From NCBI GenBank assembly GCA_003254925.1, contig QANZ01032988.1, forward strand, positions 44,711 through 108,710: a stretch of DNA of 64,000 nt, given 5' to 3'. The notes below the pieces were generated by a model. That model saw only the letters and a list, made by a program, of their open reading frames with translations. It was not told where the DNA came from and ran no database searches. Each line of letters starts with the position of its first letter. Position 1 is the stretch's first letter. The translations under genes were made by a program, and so were the position numbers. Shown piece by piece: positions 1 to 9,807 of the stretch. Source of the DNA: Chamaecrista fasciculata (Eukaryota; Streptophyta; Magnoliopsida; Fabales; Fabaceae).

Positions 1-254
1 TCGGAGAGCTCCAACACTTGCTCCTCCGACACGTTCGATGGGTCCAAAGCCACCAAATCCATACTCCCTCTATAAACGCTCCGCGCGCCCTCAACGTGGC
101 GTACCCTCCTCGCTAGCAACCCTGCCGCCCGCCGCACCACTTCGTCTAACGACCGGCGAACCTCCTCCAAATCTACAGAACTACTGCCCTGTGTAGTCAA
201 ACTACTAACTCTACTCAGTTCTTCACTCTCCTCTAACTCCCTAATGACCACCAT
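1..254 (-). CDS. Antisense ORF beside a Tat-like gypsy LTR, partial (runs off window)
   Basis: Reading the minus strand from ATG at 254-252, the frame stays open for 84 codons to the window edge; the nearest upstream in-frame stop is at 296-294. The product begins MVVIRELEESEELSRV and is rich in Arg, Glu and Leu, with no motif I recognise. It lies upstream of, and antisense to, a plus-strand LTR at 1255-1840. Tat-lineage gypsy elements are known to carry antisense ORFs between pol and the 3' LTR, and this position fits. A TATA box and a splice donor upstream on the same strand (917-926 and 759) suggest its own spliced transcript. A host gene next to the element is the alternative. Function unknown. 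Confidence 0.4.
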   Translation of the reverse strand, partial: MVVIRELEESEELSRVSSLTTQGSSSVDLEEVRRSLDEVVRRAAGLLARRVRHVEGARSVYRGSMDLVALDPSNVSEEQVLELS

Positions 255-749
255 GGTCTCTAACGCTCGCCAGAAACTCAAGATCACAAGGGATTAGGAG
301 GTACCTGGAAACTTGGCTGATGGTTGAATAATTTGAGGCGCTCGCCCTGATCCTTAACTCCCGCACTCCTGGTACCCTGCAAACAAGGAAACACGTGTCA
401 TCATGACCGTACAACTGCCGCCCGACTCACTCACATGAGACGCCCGCCCCACAAACCCAGAAAACCCAGAACAATCCTTCATCAGAGGGTATGAACACGA
501 TGAACAGCCACCCAGAAAACCCAGAAAAACCCAGAAACTCAACCCCCTACACCCATACCCACACCCATTTTCGCTGACTCTCACACACAAACCCACACCC
601 TACAGCGATTACCCACCATTCCTTCCAGGCAACCAGCCCATTTCCGCCGTCACCCACGACGGCCTCACCACCACCCAGCAATAAACAGGGATATCGACTC
701 TCACACAGTCAAACCCTAACCCAGCGAAAACAATACGAAATCGACAGAA

Positions 750-930
750 AAAACTCACCGGAAAGCTTTTCGCTCGACCCGATTCCCCTTCACGGTCACA
801 ACGCTCCGATTTCCGGCGACGGTTCTGCAACTCCGGCGACTGAACTCTTCGTTTTCCTCTTTTCTCTCTCCTCAAATCGCTGTAGCAGGCAAAAGTGCAA
901 AAGACGCTTTCTTTGGCCCTTTTATACCCT
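750..930 (-). promoter_or_regulatory. Candidate promoter and 5' leader of the antisense ORF
   Basis: On the minus strand a TATA box (TATAAAAGGG, 917-926) is followed by a leader and a consensus 5' splice site (exon end at 759, intron starting GTGAGT). Plausible acceptors lie near 285. The arrangement would place a 5'-UTR intron before the ORF at 254. It is seen in sequence only; no transcript evidence. Confidence 0.35.
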
Positions 931-1254
931 CCCAAGCGCGGCATACGAGGCGTTTCTGAATTTTCAAATTTCCGCCTCCCGGGTTGCGACACGTGTCTTT
1001 GACAAGACAACCCTACCTACCACTTGGCCGCCCGCCATAACCCACTGACTTTCCGTTTTCCCATGGAAGGCCGCCATTCCTACTTTTTCCTCTGCGCGGG
1101 GGACAAGTACTCCTGCACATTTTGGGCGTTCGCCAATAAACGCACATACACGGCCCAAGCAGGGGTTCCATCGCACGTTCTCCAGGCCTGTCATCCCGCG
1201 CGCCTTAAGGAACAATACGACGAACGTGCTCGTAGACTCCTTTAAGGAGGGACT

Positions 1255-1840
1255 TGTGATACATCACTATTTGGGCGTACGCCTAAACGGCCCTCGCACC
1301 GGGCCTCTTCTCCCCTCCACACCTTGCGAGGCGCCCTCGAGCCAATCGGGCGCCCTTTGCACAGTTAGAGGCGGCCGTGATCCATCCTGGGTCTTGGCGC
1401 ACGTCCCCCAAATAACACGTGGTCATCCACGACTACCTTGCTTCGCAATCCATGCTACGGGAGATCGTGGACTATGGTCTTGTTCACACCCACGATCTCC
1501 AGTTGCCTGGCGCCCGCCATGCGAAGTGACATGCAATCACCCACGATTGCCTTGCTCCGCAAATCTCGGTCTCCACCATCTCCGCTGGTGGAGATCGTGT
1601 CCGGTTACGTGGTCCGCCCCGCGCGCTGACCACCTCTCTCCTCCCTGCTCTATAAACAGAGCCCATCTCAGCAGTTCAAGGTTAGCTACTTCTTACACTC
1701 TGAAATTCTCTTACTCTCCTATCACTCTCTTACTAACTTGAGCGTCGGAGTACTCTTCGCAGGGCCCCCCTGTGAAGCTTTTGCAGGTTCTTGCTCAACC
1801 TTTGGGTCTCGCAGCCCTCAACCGGTGAACTAGGTAAGTG
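1255..1840 (+). repeat. 3' LTR (or solo LTR) of the Tat-like element
   Basis: Starts TGTGATAC after a polypurine-like tract and contains a TATA box at 1651 and the GAGCGTCGGAGT core motif near 1740. From about 1850 the sequence returns to AT-rich host-like sequence containing a different repeat (GGGACCAAAAGTGCACTTAA near 1891-1910). The right boundary is an estimate. Confidence 0.55.
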
Positions 1841-2192
1841 CTACCATTTTCTAGTTTATCAGAACCAAAATGAAACCTTTGTCATAGTTATGGGACCAAA
1901 AGTGCACTTAAGCCTTTTTTTTTTTAGTTATGAAAGACTACAATCTAAACAATTCAATCCAAAGTCAATATCTTTATTCTATGGAGTATGGTAATATGAA
2001 CCCAAGCCCAAGGCCCAATCCTTCACCAATTCGCTAGGCATTTCTGAAGTCTTTAACTTATTTTAGTTTAGTATTTTAATTATTTTCAATATTTGTTTTA
2101 ATTATTTTATGTCACGTTAGACTTAAGGTGCGTTTGAATGTTCTTTTTTGTCCCTTTATCCTCCTTTATCTCCCAATACTCCTTTAATACCA

Positions 2193-2666
2193 GAACTACA
2201 ATGATGGCTGTCAAATATCTTCATGATAATCCAAAAGTCCTTCAAGATATAAGGGTGAGTTGGTAAAAAATTTAATAAATTTTCAACCGATCATTCTTTT
2301 GAGGAGCAATTTATTCTGTTTTTACATAATGGGTTTGATTTTTCTTTGTGAAAAACTGATGTACAGGATGAGCATTTTGCAATTCAGCAAAGGAAAAAGC
2401 CAGAAGAAACTCTCACTTGGGAAGATTATAAGGATATGAAACTCACTCGTGCTGTATGCTCTCTATACTTGATTCTACTAAAATGAAATTGTCAAAAAAA
2501 ATTAAGTAATCCTGGTGATTAGTCCAAGTTTAGAAGGACAAAAACGAAAAAGAAATGATGAGAGTGTAATTTCTCTGTGGTTTGCAGGTGATCTTTGAAA
2601 CCTCAAGATTGGCTAGCGTTGTCAATGGGGTTCTGAGGAAGGCCAGGAATGATGTAGAACTGAATG
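2193..2666 (+). pseudogene. CYP85A: CYP85A-like (brassinosteroid-6-oxidase) gene fragment, three exons
   Basis: Three exon-like blocks with intact splice sites read continuously in phase: 2193-2254, 2367-2453 and 2588-2666, separated by introns of 112 and 134 bp. The translation includes MMAVKYLHDNPKVLQDIR, then RKKPEETLTWEDYKDMKLTR and VIFETSRLASVVNGVLRK. This matches the I-helix to K-helix region of CYP85A cytochromes P450, including the K-helix ExxR motif (ETSR). CYP85A enzymes oxidise C-6 of brassinosteroid precursors in the endoplasmic reticulum. The upstream I-helix sequence is missing before 2190. After the donor at 2667 no haem-binding exon is found before a hAT-like element at 2774. 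It is a truncated remnant or captured fragment, not a working gene. Confidence 0.8.
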
Positions 2667-2773
2667 GTACATTTTCATACACACATTTATACGTGAATTA
2701 TTTGATGTAATTTCCAAAAATTCATGACTCGTGGCAAGTTAATTCTTCCATGAATACTCTATAATTATGCAAC

Positions 2774-3270
2774 TAGGGATGGCAATGGGTATCATATCTT
2801 TCGGACATCCTAAGAAATCCGTGCAAAAAAATATTTGATATCCACGAATTTCAGATATTGAGTGCAGATTTAGATAGTAAATTTTAACTTTCTATCTAGT
2901 GTTGGACAAGTGTGGATATCACCATCAGATACCCAGTACTATCATATACCTGATACCCTATATATAATAAATATAATATATTTTAATATAGTATATTTTA
3001 TTATATTATATATATTAAATATATAACTATGATTAAAATATACTAAAATTATCTGAAATTTTTTCAATATGTGATATTGGGTAATGGTATCAGATATGGG
3101 ATATTGGGTATAAGTATTAAATATCCAATGTCCATTTTTTGGGTGGATTTGGATACAAATATTGGAAGCTATGTATTTTTTCCGAATTCGGATATGGTGC
3201 AGAATAAATCGGGAGGATTTGGATTTGTATAGTGCAGAATTGAGCGGGTACCTACCCATTGCTATACCTA
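2774..3270. mobile_element. hAT-like non-autonomous element
   Basis: The left end TAGGGATGGCAATGGGTA is mirrored at the right end (reverse complement TAGGTATAGCAATGGGTA). The flanking 8-mers tatgcaac (2766-2773) and tgtataac (3271-3278) match at 5 of 8 positions, consistent with an old 8-bp hAT target duplication. The interior is AT-rich with repeated GATATTGGGTAT-type words and no coding capacity. Confidence 0.55.
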
Positions 3271-3309
3271 TGTATAACTCAGCCTCTAGCAGCACTAAAT
3301 TGCAACAAG

Positions 3310-4810
3310 TTATGAATTTTTGGGGACTAAATTAATACTTTGAAAATTTTAAATACTAAAATAAAAATTCCAATATAATCAAGGGACTAAATTGATAGTT
3401 TACTATATATGGTGCGTTGTCTTCGTCTTTGTCAACGGAGTCTCTGCGCTTCATCTCGTCGGCGGCGACCGTCTCTTCCTTGGGTCCGCCATGGCCGTGA
3501 AGCTTGGAGGATGGTGAGCCAAAGACTGTCGATGCACGATGATGATCTTGATGATGGATTTGAAATTGAAATTGAAATTGTGCAATTCCTTAGATTTGAA
3601 ATTGAAATTGAGGATTTGAATTTGAAATTGGGAATTTGATGATGATGTTGGGATGAAGATGACGATGATAATGTTTTGGCCATATATGGATGATGATAAT
3701 GATGAAGATGAAGATGAAAATTAGTAACAAAAATTTTAATCTAAAAATATGAAGATTAGAAACAAAAAATCAGTATGAGAAGAGAAGATGAAGATTAAAG
3801 AAAAAAATAAGTTTTAGAGTTTAGGGATTTGGGGTTTGAAGTTTAGGGTTTGGAGTTTTGGGATTTTGGGTTTTGGGGTTTAGGGTTTTTAATATTTTTA
3901 AGGACTAAATTAGAATGTTTGGAAGAGTTTTGGATGAAGATGAAGATTAAAAAAAATTAAGTTTTAGAGGATTTAGGGATTTATATTTTAGGGTTTAAGG
4001 TTTGGGGTTTAGGGTTTAGAGTTTTAGGGTTTTTAATATTTTTAAAGATTAAATTAGATGAAGATTAAAAAATATCAAGTTTTAGGGGTTTAGGGTTTTT
4101 AATATTTTTAAGGACTAAATAGGAATGTTTGGAAGAGTTTTGGGACACTTTAAAATTTTATTTTGAGGATTTGGGATTAAAATGAATGAAGATGATGAAA
4201 AGAGGGGGAATTGAGAATAATGGGATAAGAATGGGTGAGGGACCTAATTGCTCAAATTAGATTTTTTAGGGTTTAGGGTTTTAGGGTTTAGAATTTTAGA
4301 GTTTAGGGTTTATAGTTTTAAGGTTTAAAGTTTAGGTTTTAGGGTTTTTAATACTTTTAAGGACTAAATTGAAATGTTTGGAAGAGTTTTGAGACACTTT
4401 ACAATTTTTTTTTGAGGATTTGGGACTAAAATGAATGAAGATTGTAAAGATCATAAACTTTTGGGATTAAAGTGTAATTAAATCAGGACCTATTCAAAAG
4501 AAATCTTATGAAAATGAGAAAATTCTATAATATTAGAATTCTAAAGACCCTTTTATAATTAATTCTTTATGTTTTGATCCCTTTTAGTAAAGGGAAAGGA
4601 CTTAAATGCATAAGAGAAGACTTGTTGGGAGATTTTTGACATTTTAACGTACATTTGCCGTTAAATCCTAACAGAAAAAAACCTCAAGGGACTAAATCGC
4701 TAACGGAGCAAACCACGGGGTACCACAATGCAAAAATTTTTCTTTCAGGGTACCGAAGGGGAACCGCCCCTAACCACAGGGTACCAAATTGCAATTTACC
4801 CTTTAAAAAA
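3310..4810. repeat. Degenerate MULE-arm repeats with telomere-like words
   Basis: A unit containing ttaaggactaaattagaatg and gttttgggacacttta recurs near 3890-3920, 4100-4150 and 4350-4400, interleaved with runs of TTTAGGG, TTTAGGGG and TTTAGAG. The same unit forms the arms of the MULE at 21458-23366, so this is a decayed relative or an array of its arm. At 3540-3720 there are short simple repeats (GAAATT, GAT). At about 4710-4803 there is a TIR-like end of another family (GGTACCAAATTGCAATTTAC then CC). No gene is seen here. Confidence 0.5.
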
Positions 4811-5122
4811 TTCATATGTTGGTGTATTTATATCTATATCCATACTTGTTACTTGATAGCCTTTAGCAATTTGGTCTATTTGAGATTAGTCGTTAGATTA
4901 TACTCACCCTAAATTAAGGTAAGGTAGTAAATTTTTCATGCGCAGGTGGATATTAAATTCAATCAACTTTCCTTTTTCTTTAATAACATGGACTCCTGAA
5001 ATCTAGAATTAAACTAATCAGACCTATGTATGAACAAAATTTTGAAAATAATCTATTTTTCTCCGTCCAATAAAAACTTGATATATTTACATAAAATTAG
5101 TTCATGTATCACAATTCACAAT

Positions 5123-5450
5123 CTATGAAGTACGGACACTGACATAGACATAACATGGATACGAACACACCGATATGTTAAATTCTTAAACTTACATGAC
5201 ACGACACGGTATATACTTATATATATAAATATTTAAAAATTCATAAATTTTGATGAAAATTTTAAAATTATATTATATCTATTCATAATATAATGTCATA
5301 TATGTCATTATTTTTTATTGTTTGTCATATTAAAGTCACCAAAAGTTAATTTTATATTTTGAAATTCATAAATATGTGTGGTATGGGTGTCAGCCACGAA
5401 CACATATCTAACACGACACATCTTCAAAATAAAATGTTCATGCTTCATAG
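5123..5450 (+). mobile_element. MITE, copy 1 (second copy at 53750-54080, inverted)
   Basis: The ends are inverted copies of CTATGAAG(T/C)A. The interior has CACGACACG and ACACGAACAC-like words and an AT-rich core. The same sequence occurs in opposite orientation at 53750-54080, including a TGTCATATTAAAGTCACC-like stretch. No coding capacity. Confidence 0.55.
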
Positions 5451-5459
5451 TTAAGAGCA

Positions 5460-5870
5460 TATATGAAACGAAACTAGTACACTAGTGCTGTCTTCTACGT
5501 GTTGCCACTGCTTGTTTGTTATTTGTTGCTGTTATCACTATCTCCATTTCTTTTATTTTCCAAAACAATAATAATGTTCTCTCCCAAAATCTCACATTTC
5601 TGCTTCTCCTTATTGGACTTATCTGCTTCTTCTTCTCACTTTGCATTTTGGTGGGTTCTCTTCTCCCCTTTTACCTTCAATGGATTCCATGCCTCTTTGC
5701 CTTCCCCTTATTTTACCTCTTTTTTTTTTTGCCAATATTTTACCTCTTTCGTCTCATCAATTATCATCATCATAATAATCATTATCCTCCACAAGATCCA
5801 CGCCCGCAAATATAGTATAAATTCTGTGATGAATTGCTGATGAGATCAATCATGCGTCACAATTCCCAAG
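5460..5870. other. Pyrimidine-rich non-coding stretch before the Athila pair
   Basis: Rich in CT and TTC runs, with a poly-T run and a CAT/AAT microsatellite near 5762-5790. The overlapping short open frames here are low-complexity and do not resemble a protein family I know. No gene called. Confidence 0.5.
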
Positions 5871-7251
5871 TGATAAGTCTGATTTTAGGTAGACTTTTAG
5901 GGGGTATTTTATCTATATTTGAATATTATATCTAAAGATTTACCCCCAAATTAAAATATCATAGATTTTGGATTCTCTCTCAATCTTCAAATCAAATTGA
6001 AAATGTGATATATTCTTAGATTGATTCTTTATTTGGTAAATATCATGTTTATAAGTTAGGATTTGGTACTTGTTTAATCTTTAGTTTGCCTTGCAGATAA
6101 GGAAAGATCCTCAAAATCCTTTGAAATCAACAACAAAAAGATACTTTCTGATTTGCATACATCTTGCCCAAGAGTTGTGTAGATTCTGAAGTTTCAAGCT
6201 AAAAGATATTCCTATGTTTCATACGTCTTGCCCAAGACTTACGCACAGAAGCTGCAATCTAAAAAGAGGCGTACAATAGAAGATATCTTGTGGGATTATT
6301 AGAAGATTTTGTAAGGGATTTGTGGGATTTTCAGTTAGAATTAGCTCTATAAATAGGAACCCTAGAGTTTTCACAAAGAGATCTTAGACTCCACGCTGAA
6401 TTTCATATTATACGTTTTTTGTGCTCAATGGCCCTGCGCGGCTAACTCTCTTATCTTGGCTTAGGGTGAGTTTGGATTGGATGTTTCAACACTTGTGAGG
6501 TCTTGTTCTTATTTGTTTCATTAATTTATAATATTTTTGTTTCTCCTACTCTTCTTGTTTTAATTGTTTTCAAGTTGAACATTCAACTAAGAGCTCGGTT
6601 GTCTAATTGATTTGTAAACATAACGCTAGATGTTCTTATTGATTTGTAATTAGTAAGTTCATCACTAAGTAGTAACTAAGATGGTTGTACCATGTTAGGG
6701 AGAAGAAAATCTGAACAAGTAATTTTGTAAATTAACTGTTTAGGGTTAATATCTTTCGGGTCTTAGTTCTGTTACCTTAGATTTAATTGTCGATTGTGTC
6801 GGATTCGTCTAGTTAATAAGTGGTTAAATTGGGTATGTTATCCTTTAATCAACTTTTAAGAAAGAGTGATTTCACTGTGTGATTTCGTTAACCTATTTTA
6901 TGTTGATGAATTAATATTTTGGAATCGATGATCAAGTGTGAAACTCCATGAAAAACAATCCCAGCCAAGGCTCCAATCAATCGGTAACAACCTTTTTAAT
7001 TTACAATTGCTTTTCATTACACTCCTTCAAAATTCGCTCTTACGTCATTAGTCTTGGGCAAGACTAAAGTCACGGACATCAGTCTTGGGCAAGACGTATT
7101 CACTGGTTCCTTATTTCTCTGGTTTATAACTGCATAACTTTTGGGCAAGACTAGTCTCTGTGGATCAACCCTATTCTCGCCTCTACTACTAATATTCTAT
7201 CTTTGAGTGCAGATTAGGCTTAATTATAATTGGTGGACCCGGCAACCATCA
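5871..7251 (+). repeat. Athila copy A 5' LTR
   Basis: Starts TGATAAGTCTGATTTT and ends CA at 7251, five bases before the primer-binding site, giving 1,381 bp, usual for Athila. U3 holds two copies of a roughly 60-bp unit containing TCTTGCCCAAGA (near 6163 and 6227). The other three LTR copies hold three. A TATA-like CTATAAATAGG lies near 6346. The second half (about 6560-7251) is missing from the other three LTR copies here. Confidence 0.8.
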
Positions 7252-7256
7252 ATTTT

Positions 7257-7274
7257 TGGCGCCGTTGCCGGGGA
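7257..7274 (+). other. Primer-binding site, complementary to tRNA-Asp
   Basis: TGGCGCCGTTGCCGGGGA is an 18/18 complement of the 3' end of plant tRNA-Asp. This is the classic Athila-lineage primer site and it fixes the 5' LTR end at 7251. Confidence 0.85.
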
Positions 7275-7305
7275 CTAGTTATATTGTCCTTTTTGTTTTT
7301 GTTTT

Positions 7306-8557
7306 ATGCCCAGAACTGAAGAACCAGAACTACCACTCGGCTTGGAGATTGAAAGGACTGCAAAAGCTAGGAGAAAAGCAGCAAAGCAGCGCAGACAACA
7401 AGGGGTTGGACCTTCTAAGCCTCCTTCTGTTGTACCAAACGTCGAGTTAGAAGTAGGATCACCAAATCCACCAAACATGGCGGAACTAGATCCTCCAGCG
7501 GTCAATCCGGCCGATCAAACAGTCCGGGATTACTATGATGAGCCAATTGCAGAAATACCACTCTGCATAGTTTATCCCAGGTTAGACGGTGCTTTTGAGC
7601 TAAAATCTAGTCTAATCCATCTGCTTGCCTACTTTTCATGGATTAGCAAAGGAAGATCCATACCAGCACCTGAAGGACTTCCAAGTTGCATGCTCAACTT
7701 CAAAGCCAAACAACATGACCGAGGAGCATGTCAAGTTGAGAGTGTTTCCATTCACTGTCAAAGATGCAGCAAAACAATGGCTTTTCGATCTACCATCAGG
7801 TTCTATTACTGAATGGGGGCAATTATCTAAAGCCTTCTTAAAAAAATTCTTTCCCGTTTCTCGTGCTTCTGAACTTCGCAGGAAAATTAGCAATGCTACT
7901 CAAGGAGAAACGGGGACGCTGCATTCATATTGGGAGTGTTTCAAAAAACTATGCTCAAGCTGCCCACAACACAAGCATTCTACCCAAGCTCTAATTAACT
8001 ATTTTTATGAAGGACTCACTCAAGCGGATAAAAGAATGCTGGATTCGGCTTCTAATGGAGCTTTGCTGGAAAAAAGACCTCAAGAAGCCAAGGACCTTAC
8101 CAATAAGATGGCGGAGAACACACGAGAATCCGACTTCACTAGGGGAGTTAATCAAGTAAGTGACATTTCCATTCAATCTCAACTTACCCAATTAACCTCT
8201 ACTGTGAATTCTTTGGTGTCAAAGATAGGACAGCCCCCTGCAATAGTATGTGGAATATGTGTGACACCTGAACATCATACGGATGCTTGTCCATTATTGC
8301 AAGAAGATCAAGAGCAAATCAATGTTGTGGGAGGATTCAATCAGCCCCAAAGGAAGTATGATCCGTTTGCAAACACATATAATCCGGGGTGGAGAGATCA
8401 TCCACACTTTAGCTATGCAAGACATCCTCAAATTCCTAGGCTACCAGCTCCACCACAAGTCACAGAATCAGGTAAATCTCTTGAAGATATTGTGAAAAAT
8501 TTAGCCATTACACTACAAAATTTCAGGAGGAAACAATGGCTGGTTTTAAAGAGGTAA
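7306..8557 (+). pseudogene. Athila gag polyprotein, frameshifted
   Basis: The frame starts at ATG 7306 (MPRTEEPEL) and shifts near 7625, where GAFELKSSLIHLL must continue in the next frame as PTFHGLAKEDPYQHLKDF. This block and the following 200 residues are the retrotransposon gag (capsid-like) domain. A perfect CX2CX4HX4C zinc knuckle (CGICVTPEHHTDAC) lies near 8250-8291. A second frameshift near 8525 separates gag from the protease ORF. Gag would form the cytoplasmic particle that packages element RNA. With two frameshifts this copy is unlikely to make a full product. Confidence 0.85.
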
Positions 8558-9807
8558 AGAGTGACATTAAATGCTTGGAGATGCAAATGAGTCAGCTTGC
8601 AACATCTATGAGCAAGTTAGAATCTCAAGGGAAACTCCCTTCCCAAACAGTGTCTAACCCAAGGGAGAGTGTTTGTGCAATAACTTTGAGGAGGGAAGAT
8701 GAATTGCTACTTCCACATAAAAAGCGCACTCATGCTTTAAATTTAAAGGTGGAAGTTGACTCACAACAGTCTGAATGCACAACTCTTGCCCAAGACTTAA
8801 GTGCAGAGACTGAGGCAAAAATTGAAATTCCACCCACGAGCTTAACTCTTGCCCAAGACGTAGGTACAGTGCTGCAACTTGAAACAGAACTAGAAAACAT
8901 ACCTGCTCCCAAAGCTCAACCCACCTTTGTGATTCCACCACCCTTCCCGGAAAGATTTGCTCAATCAAAGAAGAAGAAGGAGGATAAAGAGATTCTCGAG
9001 GTATTTCGAAAGGTAGAGGTAAATATTCCCTTACTTGATGTCATAAAGAAAATACCTCACTATGCTAAGCTTCTCAAAGAATTTTCTTCTAACAAGAAAA
9101 AATCAATTAGTCATGAGAAAGTAAGCTTAAATGAGAATGTTTCAGCTGTTTTCAAAAAGGAAACACCTCCAAAGTGTGCAGATCAAGGTATGTTTTCTAT
9201 CCCTTGCAAGGTTGGCAATGTTAAAATAAAAAGAGCAATGTGTGACTTAGGTGCATCAATTAATGTCATGCCTTTGTCTGTTTATCATTCTTTAAATGCT
9301 GAACCATTAAAAAAGACATCAACAGTGCTTCAACTTGCTGATAGATCAACAGTTTATCCTGAAGGAGTATTAGAAGATGTGTTAGTAAAAGTGAATGATT
9401 TAATTTTCCCTGTTGATTTCTATGTTTTAGATATGGGGAATGACAATTCTTCTAAAGCTTCTCAATTGTTGTTAGGAAAACCCTTTCTTAGTACTGCAAA
9501 AACTAAAATTGATGTTTTTAAGGGCAAAATAACTATGGAGTTTGATAATAAGACTATAGGATTCAATGTTTATGATGTCCCTGAAAATACTAATGAAGTT
9601 TTTTCTGTTTTTAGCAACAATATTAATGAATCACAGATTGGTGGAGGCTCTAAAAAGAAGAACAAAGATAAGCACAAATTTATTGAGCATCCCGTATTGA
9701 AAAAAGAGTCTCAAGCATCAAAAAGGTGTGAGGTTGAAATTCATGGAGGAACTAGAGCTCAAGAGATCAATCAAATCATTCCAAGGGCTCTAGAAGGAGT
9801 CACTTAA
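8536..9807 (+). CDS. Athila gag C-terminal linker and aspartic protease
   Basis: A 423-aa frame. Residues about 1-60 continue the gag C-terminus (MAGFKEVKSDIKCLEMQMSQ). Residues about 210-350 are the retropepsin domain, with active-site motif CDLGASINVMP (DLGA instead of DSGA, usual in Athila) and the downstream LLLGKPFL. The protease would cleave the gag-pol polyprotein. The ORF ends shortly after the protease; in complete Athila elements RT would follow, so the stop reflects the internal deletion. Two copies of CTTGCCCAAG (8785, 8848) lie in frame and encode Leu-Ala-Gln. The nominal start is internal to the original gag-pro frame. Confidence 0.8.
   Translation: MAGFKEVKSDIKCLEMQMSQLATSMSKLESQGKLPSQTVSNPRESVCAITLRREDELLLPHKKRTHALNLKVEVDSQQSECTTLAQDLSAETEAKIEIPPTSLTLAQDVGTVLQLETELENIPAPKAQPTFVIPPPFPERFAQSKKKKEDKEILEVFRKVEVNIPLLDVIKKIPHYAKLLKEFSSNKKKSISHEKVSLNENVSAVFKKETPPKCADQGMFSIPCKVGNVKIKRAMCDLGASINVMPLSVYHSLNAEPLKKTSTVLQLADRSTVYPEGVLEDVLVKVNDLIFPVDFYVLDMGNDNSSKASQLLLGKPFLSTAKTKIDVFKGKITMEFDNKTIGFNVYDVPENTNEVFSVFSNNINESQIGGGSKKKNKDKHKFIEHPVLKKESQASKRCEVEIHGGTRAQEINQIIPRALEGVT

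Larger units (their letters stand above)
1..1840 (+). mobile_element. 3' end of a Tat-like Ty3-gypsy retrotransposon
   Basis: A purine tract (AAGGAGGGA, about 1244-1252) precedes an LTR that starts TGTGATACATCA at 1255. Within the LTR is a TATA box (TATAAACAGAG, 1651-1661), then the string TTGAGCGTCGGAGT near 1738-1751, which is common in the R/U5 part of plant gypsy LTRs. The right end is uncertain, about 1812-1847, because I see no clear CA end with a target duplication. Everything left of 1255 would be the 3' internal region and is GC-rich compared with its surroundings. No sense-strand pol is in the window. Confidence 0.55.

Noticed and set aside
1226..1741. 171-codon plus-strand frame
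   Set aside because: Lies inside the LTR, is rich in Pro/Ser/Arg and shows no domain; LTR U3 sequence explains it.
3825..4340. Interstitial telomere
   Set aside because: TTTAGGG words are degenerate, non-tandem and part of a MULE-arm unit seen elsewhere in the window.
5499..5840. Two overlapping hydrophobic frames
   Set aside because: Low-complexity pyrimidine-rich DNA yields Phe/Leu/Ser runs in both frames; no family resemblance.
6163..6236. CRISPR-like spaced repeats
   Set aside because: Plant LTR tandem units; spacing and context do not fit a CRISPR array.
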